Assembly (NCBI RefSeq): GCF_963675165.1
Contig: NC_087389.1
Span: 654,001-718,000, forward strand
DNA from: Halichondria panicea
Taxonomy: Eukaryota > Porifera > Demospongiae > Suberitida > Halichondriidae
Direction: 5' to 3'
DNA length: 64,000 bases
A model generated the notes under the pieces. The model ran no database searches. It saw nothing but the letters and a program-made list of their open reading frames with translations, and was not told the origin of the DNA. This document shows, piece after piece, positions 1-10,862 of this stretch (within the stretch, counting starts at the first letter, position 1; every line of letters starts with the position of its first letter). The position numbers were made by a program, and so were the translations under genes.

Positions 1-132
1 CCTGGTTGAGGAGGTGTGTCTTGATAGCAGGTACAGAGGTCACTGTGCAAGTGTCGCTAGCTAGCTCGATACGATATATCTACTGCACTGTACTGTCTAG
101 CTCTATCTCCATTGTCTCAGACTGTCTGGAGA

Positions 133-3100
133 ATGGCATCCCTCAGAATAAGATGTTCAAGAAGGATTTTGCAGCCTAAAATGCTGAGATTGTTGGTAAA
201 TTACCTGTTTTCTAATTATGAGATAATGAGATGAGACTGGTCACCATCTAGTTGGGCGGAGCCCGACCGTCCCTGACGGGAGGTCAGGTTGCAAGCCTAT
301 CTGGAATTTGTTCTGCGCATTATGTAGTACTGCTATGAATGTTTTTATTCTCAAGTGGGTGTTAACCGACTTGATGACATGTAAACCACAGGATGGCACA
401 GCAATACTGCATGCGGTTTTGCAACTAGATGCAAGCGGAAGTGTAACCAAGCCACGTGAAAAATGCTGCAATCTGATAGGGCGCCACTATAGTGGCGCTA
501 GAACAAATCCCAGATAGGCTTGCAACCCGACCTCCCGTCAGGGACAGTCGGGCTCCGCCCAACTAGTCACCTCCCACACCACACACACACCACACCCACA
601 GGTGGAGGGTCCCCCCTGTGCAGCGGTGGTGCCTGTACGTCACCTCAATCTACACGAGTACCAGAGCAAACGACTCATGGAGAAGTTTTCCATCAACACA
701 CAAAAGTTCCAGCTGGCGGAGACAGCTTCAGAAGCTGCAACAGCTGCCAGGAGCCTAGGTGAGCTGCGTCAACACACTAGCATTAAAGGCCCCTTTATCT
801 CCCCATAACTTCATCGTCAGTTTTGTCCAGATAAACGTGAACGTCGTTTGTATAGAGCTTGCTTTCAGCTATACTTACTACAAATGTATAGGTGTTGACG
901 AGGTGGTTCTCAAGGCTCAGATTATGGCTGGGGGGCGTGGCAAGGGCGTGTTCTCCAGTGGACTAAAAGGCGGAGTCAAAGTCACTAAAGAGTACGTTCT
1001 CGACAAAATCTTCTCATTATTAATTTTTCATTCTCTCCTGTTAGCCTGGACTCCATTGGTGCTCTCACAGAGCAAATGATTGGCTACAAGCTCGAGACCA
1101 AGCAGACGACAGGAGACGGTGTGTTGGTACATAAAGTGATGGTTGCCGAGTCTCTGGACATCGCCAGGGAGACGTACTTTGCCATAGTGATGGACCGTAG
1201 TTACCAGGGTCCCGTGATGGTTGGCAGTCCAGCTGGCGGTGTGGACATTGAGGAGGTGTCGAAGTCTACACCAGAGAAGATATTTAAGGTAAAGAGTATA
1301 GGACGTGAAGTGTCTCTTGAGGTTCATAGAACATTATTTAGAGGGAGAGAGGTAGTGAATTTAAGTTTTTGTGGCCATTAGTTTTATAGTTGCATGTCAT
1401 GTCCTCCCAACGTGTAGATTTGATAGCCACTGTCCAGGAGGTTATCGTCGTGTGTAATAGTGTACTGGTCAATAATTGATGCTTGTTGGATGATGTAATT
1501 ATATGGTGCTGTGCAGATCCCTGTGGATATCTGGGAGGGCATAACTCGGGAGCAGGCTAGGCAGATGGCAGAGAATCTAGAGTTCAAGGGAACAGCCCTG
1601 GAGGAGGTGAACCAGTACACCCTCACATGCATGCACTGCACACAGTACACTGTGTAGACAAAAGGAGTCTTGTATTCTAGCCATTGCTTCACATGTGTGT
1701 AGTAGTTCACTGACCAATTTAGAGCTCCATATTTTTTTTTTACCAGCCAACCTAAAGGTAGCAACATTCTGTACTGTCTTGTGTTCACTGACCATTTAGA
1801 GCTCTATAGAGAGAGGAAGTTAATGCCTTGGGCATAATGATGTCATTGTGTGTTGATTGTTCTACCTCAGGCTGCCCAGCAGATCACTCACCTGTACAAC
1901 ATGTTCATTGGGGTGGACGCCACTCAAGTAGAGATCAACCCTCTCGGGGAAACACCTCAGGGGAAAGGTTCGTATGCCTGCAGGCTATGTATTCATTATA
2001 TATATATCCATTGGTTAATCAACTGCAGAGCTCTAGATTTACAATATCTACTCTAGAAACATTATGATTATTATTGTGAATTAATTTATGATTGTAATTT
2101 CAAACCCACAGTGGTGTGTTTCGATGCCAAGATCAATTTTGATGACTCGGCAAAGTTTCGCCAGGCAGACATCTTTAAACAGGAGGACACGAGTGAGAGT
2201 GACCCGCGGGAAGTGGAGGCAGCAAAGGACGATCTCAACTATATCGGCATGACAGGGAACATCGGGTGTCTAGGTTAGTTACTGTATTATATAGTGGGTG
2301 GCCTATGTGTAGCTCCTAACAAGAACTGTACTATAGGTTACTATAATCATGGTTTTGGTTGTTTGACAATAAAAATGCTTGTTGCTGACGCAAGAAAAGT
2401 ACTTAATTTAATATACTGATACTTAATTGATTCGGCAGTGAAATGCCATTGATATAATGTACCCACCCACCCACCCATCCACCCCCCCACGCACACACAC
2501 ACACCCACTCCACTCCACTCCACACACATACACAGTGAATGGAGCGGGTCTTGCCATGGCTACTATGGACATCATCAAGCTCCACAACGGAGAGCCGGCC
2601 AACTTCCTGGATGTAGGAGGCGGAGTCAGCGAGGACCAGGTCTTGAGGGCATTCAAGCTACTTACAAAAGACCCACAGGTCAGAGTGCAGTGTAGTGGGA
2701 GTCTGCCTCGAGAAGAGGCTACAGTCTAATAGGTTTTGTCTCTAACAACCGAACACTGTGGCCATTACAGCATGTCAGTGTAGCCACTCTTTGAATAGGC
2801 TACAATTATTCTAACAACCAAATGCCTAGTAGGCCACCTCTTTGTTACAGAGCCACTGGTGACCACATAGACACAGTTTATACCACTTTGTCTGGTGCCA
2901 TTCACTGTATGAAATATCCTCTCTTCTCTAACAATGCTGTACAGGTGAAGTGCATTCTAGTGAACATCTTCGGTGGTATTGTGAACTGTGAGACCATAGC
3001 CAATGGGATTATCAAGGCCTGCCAGGACCTGGACCTCACTCTGCCACTCATAGTCAGGCTGGAAGGTGAATAGCTATCAGTGTAGGTTCTTGCAACATTG

Positions 3101-3428
3101 AACGTCTGAGATTGCTTCATACAATCTTTGTAGTTTATAGATCTAGTTAGTTGTCCAGTAGTAGCATGTGTGTACATAATCAAAACAAGTCTATTTCATT
3201 CACCTAAACAATTTTTCCTATCGTTTGTGTAACTTACGCTAGACAGTATTTGCATGTACGTGTGTACCCCATGTTGTCTCTAATACAACCACCCCTCTTC
3301 TCTTGTGTGCAGGTACGAATGTGGAGCAGGCCAAACAGCTGCTATACAACAGCGGGCTAGCCATCACTCCCGCTGATGACTTCGAAGATGTCGCTCAAAA
3401 GGCAGTCGCTAGTTTAACTGGACAATGA
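133..3428 (+). CDS. SUCLG2: Succinyl-CoA ligase beta subunit, mitochondrial, SUCLG2-type (10 exons)
   Basis: Exons 133-195, 602-758, 892-991, 1045-1288, 1517-1606, 1871-1967, 2112-2273, 2536-2678, 2945-3065, 3313-3428. All introns are GT-AG and phases close to 430 aa plus stop, the usual family length. Exon 1 encodes a 21-residue Arg-rich start ([21 protein letters not shown] without its last residue reads as a matrix-targeting presequence). The mature part begins near LNLHEYQSK. Visible family motifs are the ATP-grasp loop [50 protein letters not shown] and [17 protein letters not shown]. The enzyme pairs with the alpha subunit in the TCA cycle and converts succinyl-CoA to succinate with nucleotide phosphorylation. 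SUCLG2 rather than SUCLA2 is inferred from overall sequence (for example [20 protein letters not shown]), so GTP preference is likely but not proved. Intron 1 carries a foldback element. Confidence 0.95.
248..566. repeat. Foldback (MITE-like) element in SUCLG2 intron 1
   Basis: The left arm starts CTAGTTGGGCGGAGCCCGAC at 248. The right arm is its inverted copy ending at 566. The arms match for roughly 75 bp with a few differences, around a short unmatched centre of about 170 bp. It has no coding capacity. It is read as a non-autonomous DNA element; the target duplication is unclear because the ends are themselves palindromic (CTAG). Confidence 0.8.
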
Positions 3429-3921
3429 CACTACATTGCATGTGTTTGTTAGGCAGTCGGTTTATTTATGGCAATTGTGTAATTGATTACCTTAAGGTGA
3501 CATATTTTCGCGTGTATTAATTTCTGCTATTTCTGCGAATGAGAGTAAAATCGCAAAAATTAATACTCGCAAATAATTGGCCACCCTCTTGTTTAATGTA
3601 TCCAGATCGACATTTCGCAAAATATTATACCGCAAAATGTACAAACTGTAAAAATGCAAACAAATCTACCTGTGAAAATATGTCACCTTAAGGTAATATA
3701 CCTCAAATGAGAACAATTAATGTCACATGACTTCATTCATCGCAATAGTAACCAGAGAATAGACTAGAGCATTAGACAAAAGATTGTAAACAAAGTGGAA
3801 TAAGGAGTGGGCAAATTTAATAACACAAAATATATTTTGATGGCATGATCAGTACAAAAGAAGAGATAAAAAGTTAGTCATATATAATTGACAGGATCTA
3901 TAATAGTTCAATGTCTCTAAT
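3429..3921. other. Convergent intergenic stretch between SUCLG2 and the laminin gene
   Basis: The two genes converge here, so the stretch holds both 3' untranslated regions. No ORF of note was seen. The main content is the foldback element at 3488-3695. Confidence 0.7.
3488..3695. repeat. Short foldback element with TACCTTAAGGTGAC ends
   Basis: The left end TACCTTAAGGTGACATATTT at 3488 is repeated in inverted form ending TACCTTAAGG-complement at 3695 (AAATATGTCACCTTAAGGTA). Further inner matches around TTTTCGCG and TAATACTCGCAAA make a near-continuous hairpin of about 208 bp. This is a MITE-type palindrome at the 3' side of SUCLG2. Confidence 0.8.
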
Positions 3922-5347
3922 TCACTTGAAGCTTCTCCTCCGCCTCTTCTTCTTCTTGCTGAGTATCCCCGTGTCCAGGCAGGCGGTGTTGCGGGCGATG
4001 TGTACTCGTATGTTCTGGTCAAGCGTCTCCAGCTCATTGGCTACTCTGCCAACGTCCGCACGAATTTCCTCCTGCTCCAGAAACAGAGCTGTCCTAATAC
4101 GCTCCAAATCTGTGTGTGTGGGGAGGGGGTGGTGTGGAATGTGGGTGTGGTGTGGGTGGTGTGGGTGTGTGTTATACTATCAGTACAAGACACACTTAAA
4201 GCACCAATTATGGACAGTAACAAAAGCCCATAAAGCTGTATGTGTTTAGGCATGAATGTACAGTACACAAGAAAAGTACTTCAGTATACAAGCTTTTTAA
4301 TTAGCCTAAATGTAATCCCCCAAATTGCTTGTAGTGTCTAATGATGCGTGGTGCTCACTCTCTAGCTGGAGCAGCTGGTTCTGTGTGAGCCTCTGCACAG
4401 CAATGGTCCTGTTCTGAATGCCCAGGGCATTTTGGAGGTCCTCCACAGACTGGTTGTACAGCCTCTGGGCCTCCTCCCTCAGTCCCTCAAACTGCACCTC
4501 AGCTGACAAAGAGTCCTACAATGTGCAATGTACGCCAATGGTTTAAATTGCATGATTGGAGAAATGGGCACAAAATTATCAGAGAATACTAAAAAGTGGC
4601 TAAAAAGTAGTGAAAGCAATAGCAGTAGGCCATAAACTTCTAAGGCTAAATTGTGTGGGATACTTTGCTTTACTGTGGTCAACCTTATTAGCAATCACCA
4701 TTGGAGTTATGTTTTAGCTTGACTACATGTACAGGAGCTAGGTTATATGCTATCACATGGCCATGTGTATGAGTGGATACTCACTGCTTCAGTCTGGTTG
4801 GCCACTCTCACTGCGATGGTGGTGAGATTACGAGCTACGCCTAGGTCTCTGAGGTTCTGCTCTATCTGGGTCTGCAGTGAGTCTAGTCTGTCATCCAGAC
4901 CAGCCAACAGTGACCCCAATGAACCCACCAAACCTTCAGTACCGTCTAGAATCTGTGCCGCCTGTTGTGTGTGTTGGGGTGAGGGGTCAAAGTTGTTACG
5001 TATGAAAATTCAAGTTACATGTACGTATTATATATAAACGTAACGAGCACTGAGTTACAGGTATACATAATGTACATGCAAAATATGTACATGACATAAT
5101 TATAGAGATTTGGTAAATTACAAGCTGGTAGTTTGAGTGGCATCCAAAGCCATGGAAACGATATACATGACTGTATATATAGTGTGTGATATCTCACCTC
5201 TCCAGTGGCCTCCTCTGCCTGCTCCAACAGCTGTTGAGTGTTATTGGCAACTGTCTCAGCTGCCACTTGCTGTGTACCTAACAGCACCAGCTCATCTTCC
5301 AGTGCTGTTGCATTAGATACGATCATTTGGGCGAGCTCACTGTGTGT

Positions 5348-5386
<39 letters not shown>

Positions 5387-8300
5387 TGTGTGGGTGTGCA
5401 CACAAATTACACTACCATAGCTAAGCAGAATGAAAATAAGATGTAATAGCTATTATAATTATAGCTGACAATGTTACCATAATTATTGTTGCTTACTCAG
5501 CTCTCAGTGCTCTCTGGAGAGCTTCTTCTACTCGTCCTCTCAAATCTTCCTCACTGACATTAGCTTGGGAGAAGAAGGCATCGATGGTCGAATTGATTTC
5601 AACCAGAAGGTCCAAAAACTGCAGATAAAAGCTGTAAACCAAGCACAAAAAACACATTAATAGAACATACCATTTCAGGGACTAAATCGTGTTGAAGCGA
5701 CAACGTAAAATTCTCTCTCCTTGCAATTTCATTGATATCAGTGCGGCTGCGATTGACCTCCCCCTCCAAGCGGGCAATCAGTGTCAGCAGGTTTCCCAGT
5801 AACTCCTCCCCTATAGCTCTGGTTGCGTTGGCAGACTCTTCAACTAGGGCAGCTGAAGACCGACTTAGTTCAACTTGTACCAAAAATGATCGTAAACTGT
5901 CCACTTGTTCTTGTATGCTCATTAGAGCTTCCTCGGCCAAGCGCACAGCTGTCTGTGAGTTATTCAGAGCAGTGATGGAATCAGAATAGAGGCTGCTACA
6001 TGAGATACCACCGCCACAGGTGTCACATGACACACCACCACAGTCGAGCGTACAGTTCACTACAGTGCTATTATCTGCCCCACACAGAGCTCTGTTAGAC
6101 TCGGCAATAAACGCTTGATACACTTGTACTCTGTTGTCGATAGTAACCAGGGTCTCATCAAGCTGGACTAGCGTAGATTCAAAATTACTCGAGACGAGCG
6201 TGTTATTGTAAACTTCAAGAGAATTGGCAATCAGGCTTAAAAATGTGGTAATATTTTCACTGACAAGACGACTTGCTACGTCAGAACGTTCAAGAGCTGT
6301 GCGTGCAAGTTGTAAAAATTCCTCATAGTTGACAACTGTAGAAATGTTTTCTTGAGCAAATGTTAGCGAGAGATTACCGAATTCCATGTCCAGTTGCAAG
6401 AGTGAGAGTCTTATTATCTCGAGCTGCTCTGTGATATTTACTGGTATTGGTTCCAAGCTTTGGATTCTACCCTGTGTTTGGACGGCTCTCTGTAGCAAGC
6501 TCTGAATGCGATCAAGCAGTGCACAGACGATTGAGTGGGTGGTGTTTACGTCAGATGCAAGAGAATCGATCATACTCCCGTTCAGAGCAGCCTTGATATC
6601 CGCTACTAGGCTCAATAGTTCCTCTATCTCGGGAGCTACACTAACACTGGTCTCATTCGTGAGATTCAACGAGGTGATAAAATCAATTGTGGTTTCGACT
6701 TGATCCTCTAGCGACGTGATTTGCTCGATCCATTGTTCAGTACACTCGTCGCAGGGTTGACAGTTGGGGAAAGTCCCACTGGATGAGGCAGAGCAAGAGT
6801 CACAACGGTCCCCAGTAAATCCCTCGGCACACGCACACACCCCCGAGGTCTGGTTGCAGACTGGAGAGGAGGAGCCAGCCAGGTGGCAGCTGCAGGCTGT
6901 GTGTGTGTGTGGGTGTGTGTGTGTGTGGGGGGGGGGTAACACACTAACATCATTCATAACAATCAGTTTGCAATACTGTAGATTGTACGGTAAAACAGGA
7001 TATGACATCATCATTACGACCATGAACTGTACAATAATTATTATGGAATACTTATCTGATATTTTTGTATTAAACGAAAATGTTTGCCAGTAGGAGTTTC
7101 TACCACCATTACTATATACTCATTCGTTACCCACTCACGTGTGCACACACCACCCCCACTGTCCCAGTATCCCTCAGCACAGCGATCACACGGCAGTATA
7201 GTGAGAGGCTGGGTCCGATCGTAACCATCCACACACCGCTCACAATCTCCGCCCATCGTATTACCAGTACAGTTCATGCACTCTCCAGACAACGGGTCAC
7301 AAATGCTCGACTGAAAGCTACAGAAACATCTCACACAGAGGGCAAATTCTCCCCCAAATGGAGGATCTGTGGTGTAGCCATTGGCACATGTCTCACAGTT
7401 TGCTCCAACCCGATTGGACGGACAGGAGCAGCGCTCCACGTAGCCCACCTCCTCTAGAGGTTGCTGAGCTGGTCCCTCGATTGAGGAGTTTGATGTTGCA
7501 AAGTTTAGAGAGAAAGAATGCAAACGAAGCGAAAGAGGCTGTAAAAAGTGTCATTGCAACAAAAAATTATATAATATCTAATTAAAGTTGTAATTATAGC
7601 TGCTTACCTGATCACACGTTAGAGTCAGTCTCATAGCTCGGATGTCAGCCAGTGTCTTCCTGACATCCATTCTGTTAGCCTGTCTTCTGAAGTAGTACCG
7701 ATCCAGGATAAAGTTCCCAGCAGTGAGCGGAATCTAAATCAAGGAAATTAAAATTAAGGGTTCCCTGTATTTGTAGAGTACTAGAATCGGCTCTGTAACT
7801 AGAGTTCTGGCGGTCCAAATTCAACGATTTTATAATTTTCTGAAAGCTTAGAAGGAGCTCTTTCAGATGGTATTCTCAACTCTCTATTGAAACGGGTCAT
7901 AATTTCCCATTTTTGGAAAAATACCATGGGCATTATATAAGGCTATAAGCCTACGGTATTTTAATTTTAACACATCATCTGAAAGGCCTCCCTCTAAGCT
8001 TTCAGAAAATCGAAAAATTAATGTGATTGTAAAGTTATGGGCGTTCAAGAGTATTCGTTTTTAATTTTTTACCTCTATTTCGGTCGGCTCTGGTCCCACT
8101 GGCGGTAGAGTGGTCCTCAGCTTGTGTCTAGTTCTGAAGCTCAGTCCACTCTCCAACTCTAGCGTCACCTGACATTGGGGGGGTGACAAATCCCCGCCCC
8201 CCAGACTGAGGTTTAGAGAGAGGCTCTGACCATACGCTGTTCTCTTGTCGCCAAGCAACTCGGATGGGAAGGAGAGGTACACGGACTGCGAGGATGATGA

Positions 8301-9239
8301 TCGAACGCTCAGGTATTCCCTAAGAAAGGAAAAACAGTTACAGTAAAAATGGCAATTTGGATTACTATTCAACTATATACAGTATGCCACAGAAGTGAAA
8401 TAAAAATTTATAATGATTGAGGTAAATGCCTGCCTTAGGGTGAACTTACTCGGACTGTTCCTTGATTCCATTGGTTGAAAATCTACTCATTTCCGGGACA
8501 TTGCTAGAGGAGTAGCCCACCTGTGCTTGGTACCAGCCAGAGTCAGAGAGGCAGTTGTCAGAGAATCCATTACAGAAACAGTCCACACAAGCAGTAGAGC
8601 CACTGATGGATCCCTTGTCACACAGTCCCAGGGAAGTTTGCTATAATCATAAGATCATACATGTAGCAACAAGCATAAGGTATGTAGAAGTACACCATCA
8701 AAGCAATAGCTGGTGAATACTTTGTACACAAAACCCATAAAACCATCTCATTAGTACGCTTGGCTTTACAAGTGTAAATGGTGTTGTGCAATATGACACT
8801 TGTTACTGCTACCAGGACAGCTGCTCTGCTGAGATTGTATTACACCAGCTAACCACATGCAAGCAAGCACTGGTCCAGATTGACACAGTAAAAAGTAATA
8901 ACTAAGGAAAGAAAGTCACAAGCTGACTATAACACATAACCATACTTACACGCACGTTTCTTTCATGGGAAGCAATAACATCTTCACCTATATAATTATA
9001 CAAATTCCAAAAGCACATAAAAATATAAATCAATATTGACAAAACAAATTAATAAAACAGAGAACGACAAATACAAGCTAGCTACATAATTATAATAATG
9101 CATGCAAAATCACATGTGTAGATGTGTGCCTGCATGTACACTATTATATACACACTATATACTCACCTTTGCCTGAGGCACTGACAAGACTGCAGATAAC
9201 TGCAAGCATCACACAAGAGCAACCAGGAAAGCACAACAT
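3922..9239 (-). CDS. Short secreted laminin chain with domain IV, LE modules and beta-type coiled coil (12 exons)
   Basis: Exons from the 5' end: 9239-9167, 8987-8950, 8640-8450, 8319-8073, 7733-7608, 7463-7139, 6896-5671, 5618-5497, 5339-5198, 4961-4785, 4515-4359, 4109-3922, giving 1003 aa. It starts with a signal peptide (MLCFPGCSCVMLAVICSLVSA, minus the last residue). A half LE module lies around residues 42-75. A laminin IV type A (L4) domain with VYLSFPSELLGDKRTAYGQ follows to about 225. Then come cysteine-rich LE modules (to about 385) and a long N-glycosylation-rich coiled coil. Near 600-640 the coil is broken by a cysteine-rich, CGG-containing insert resembling the beta-chain knob. 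The penultimate-type cysteine (ARNTACL, about residue 985) matches the C-terminal Cys of beta chains but is followed by a 17-residue tail ending KKKKRRRRSFK. There is no LN domain. It probably acts as a laminin-like basement membrane or matrix subunit. Chain class is mixed: the L4 domain suggests gamma/alpha, the knob and C terminus suggest beta. Confidence 0.88.
7790..8058. repeat. Dispersed foldback repeat R1 in a laminin intron
   Basis: It contains CTGAAAGCTTAGAAGGAGC and, inverted, GGCCTCCCTCTAAGCTTTCA around a core with ACCATGGGC. The same phrases occur at 12217-12680, 17695-17792 and 26030-26575, always in introns. It is a non-coding interspersed element. Confidence 0.75.
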
Positions 9240-9614
9240 CTCATTATAAGCTAGGCTAGACAACAGATCATAAGAGCTACAGTGCTACAATCAAGACACT
9301 CAGCTATTATAGGGGAATAGTGCTGCTCTGCTCTATCATTCAATACATGAGCTGCAATGTACATGTAACCACATGCCTCTCAAGCCCCCCATCTGTTGTG
9401 GACACCATCAAAGGATTTAATTCTGACTATAATAAACCACATCCAATCACATTACTCTACCACAACTGGAGGGAGATACAAACCTATAGTGGTACATATA
9501 TAAGAGGTGGGTGGTTAACTTGCTTCCTGCATGCATGCTTGGCCTCCTATAAATTAAAGATCTCATCAAATATCTATACTTCTTTGGTGAGTTGGATTTT
9601 ACTCTATTAATAGC
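9240..9614. promoter_or_regulatory. Divergent promoter region between the laminin gene and the 9615 gene
   Basis: The genes on both sides start outward from this 375 bp stretch. For the + strand gene there is a TATA box (TATATAAG, 9497-9504), 111 bp before its ATG. No clear TATA box was seen for the laminin side. Confidence 0.55.
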
Positions 9615-10359
9615 ATGGCTACTAGGACAGAAGACATTAATAATAGCCCGGAACAGAAAAAAAACTTAAACAAAAATAAAGAGCCAGAAGGTGGGATACT
9701 ACAGCAAGTGCTCACACATGGAGTGTTGGACAGCCTCTCTGCATTATCAATCACAAGGGTAACTACTACAGTGAACTATTATTATTATATATAGCCAAGT
9801 TTTTATACTGCAGAGTGTTGGCTCTTGGATTGGCTGGGGGATCTTCCTTGCGCTCATTATGGTGTCGGTTTGCTGCATACTGATAGCTTTACAGACCTAC
9901 GGCTTTATACCGAAGTACACAGAAGAAACCATTCTCAAGGAACGCCTAGACGAGAAAATTAAAGCTCTAGGCACATGTACCACGGAGAATCACAATCTAA
10001 ACGAGAAATTGCAAGCACAAAATTTGCTCCCACAAATCAATACGGCATTCTGCCAACCTATGTTAGAACAGAGCGATGCCAATCGAAAGTACTCGGATAA
10101 TGAACGCACGAGGAAGGACACTGAGATAGCGGAGTGCAAGACTGAAAAAAAGGAGCTACAGGAAAAGATTGACAAGTTGAAGGATGAGAAGATGGCACTG
10201 CAAGGAGTGGTGATGCAGACGGAGGCCAAGCTAAGTGCTCTGATTGTGCAGAGTGAACAAGATGGAGGCAAGTGTGACGGCTGGCTGTGCAGTGGTGTCA
10301 AGGTGCTGTATGATGTAGTCAAGGATATCACGACAGATGGAAAACAGAAGAGCCAATAA
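9615..10359 (+). CDS. Small single-pass membrane protein with luminal or cytosolic coiled coil (2 exons)
   Basis: Exons 9615-9758 and 9814-10359, phase 0 intron, 229 aa. The first 48 residues are hydrophilic. Residues about 50-80 (SWIGWGIFLALIMVSVCCIL and on) form one membrane segment. The rest is a Lys/Glu-rich coiled coil with heptad spacing, ending in a short CDGWLCSGVKVLYDVV segment. No known family was recognised. Its architecture (short N-terminal exon, one membrane helix at the start of exon 2, coil, a C-x(4)-C plus IK/VK tail) is the same as in the gene nested at 15113, so the two look like paralogs. A TATA box lies 111 bp upstream and AATAAA overlaps the stop region. Confidence 0.85.
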
Positions 10360-10862
10360 ACTGAACTGTATATATAGTGCTGTGAACCTTGTGTATTGTG
10401 AACCTTGTGTGTGCAATGTGCTTTGATGCGGTTAATTGGGCATGTGCTTTTGATGCGGTTAATTGGGCATGTGCTTTAATGCGGTTAATTGTGGATACTA
10501 ATATAATTAGCTCAACAACACAAAATCAATCAGCCCTTATAACAATCCCAGGGATTTTCTAAGGGAACCTACTATACACAGGGAGTTCCCATGGGTACTA
10601 TAGCCCAGGGAGTTTCCAAGGGCATTTCACCATGCCAAGAAAACTAACAACTTACTTACAGCCTAAATTTATACTGTACAAATTAAAATCCCAGAGAGAG
10701 AGTACAGAACAATATTGAACATGTATTATTATACGCACACCCATACTCTACTAAAATTTACCATTGAACGCAAACATCTGAAAATGTGCAAAGGGTGTCA
10801 TATATATTATACACGGGGAAGGCAAATGTACACAGAGTAGACACAAATGACACAACTCATTC
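10360..10862. other. Convergent intergenic stretch with short tandem repeats
   Basis: It holds the 3' ends of the 9615 gene and of UTP20. A 26-27 bp unit (GATGCGGTTAATTGGGCATG core) is repeated three times at about 10422-10495. Diverged repeats containing CCCAGGGA and GGGAGTT occur at about 10548-10635. No gene was seen. Confidence 0.65.
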
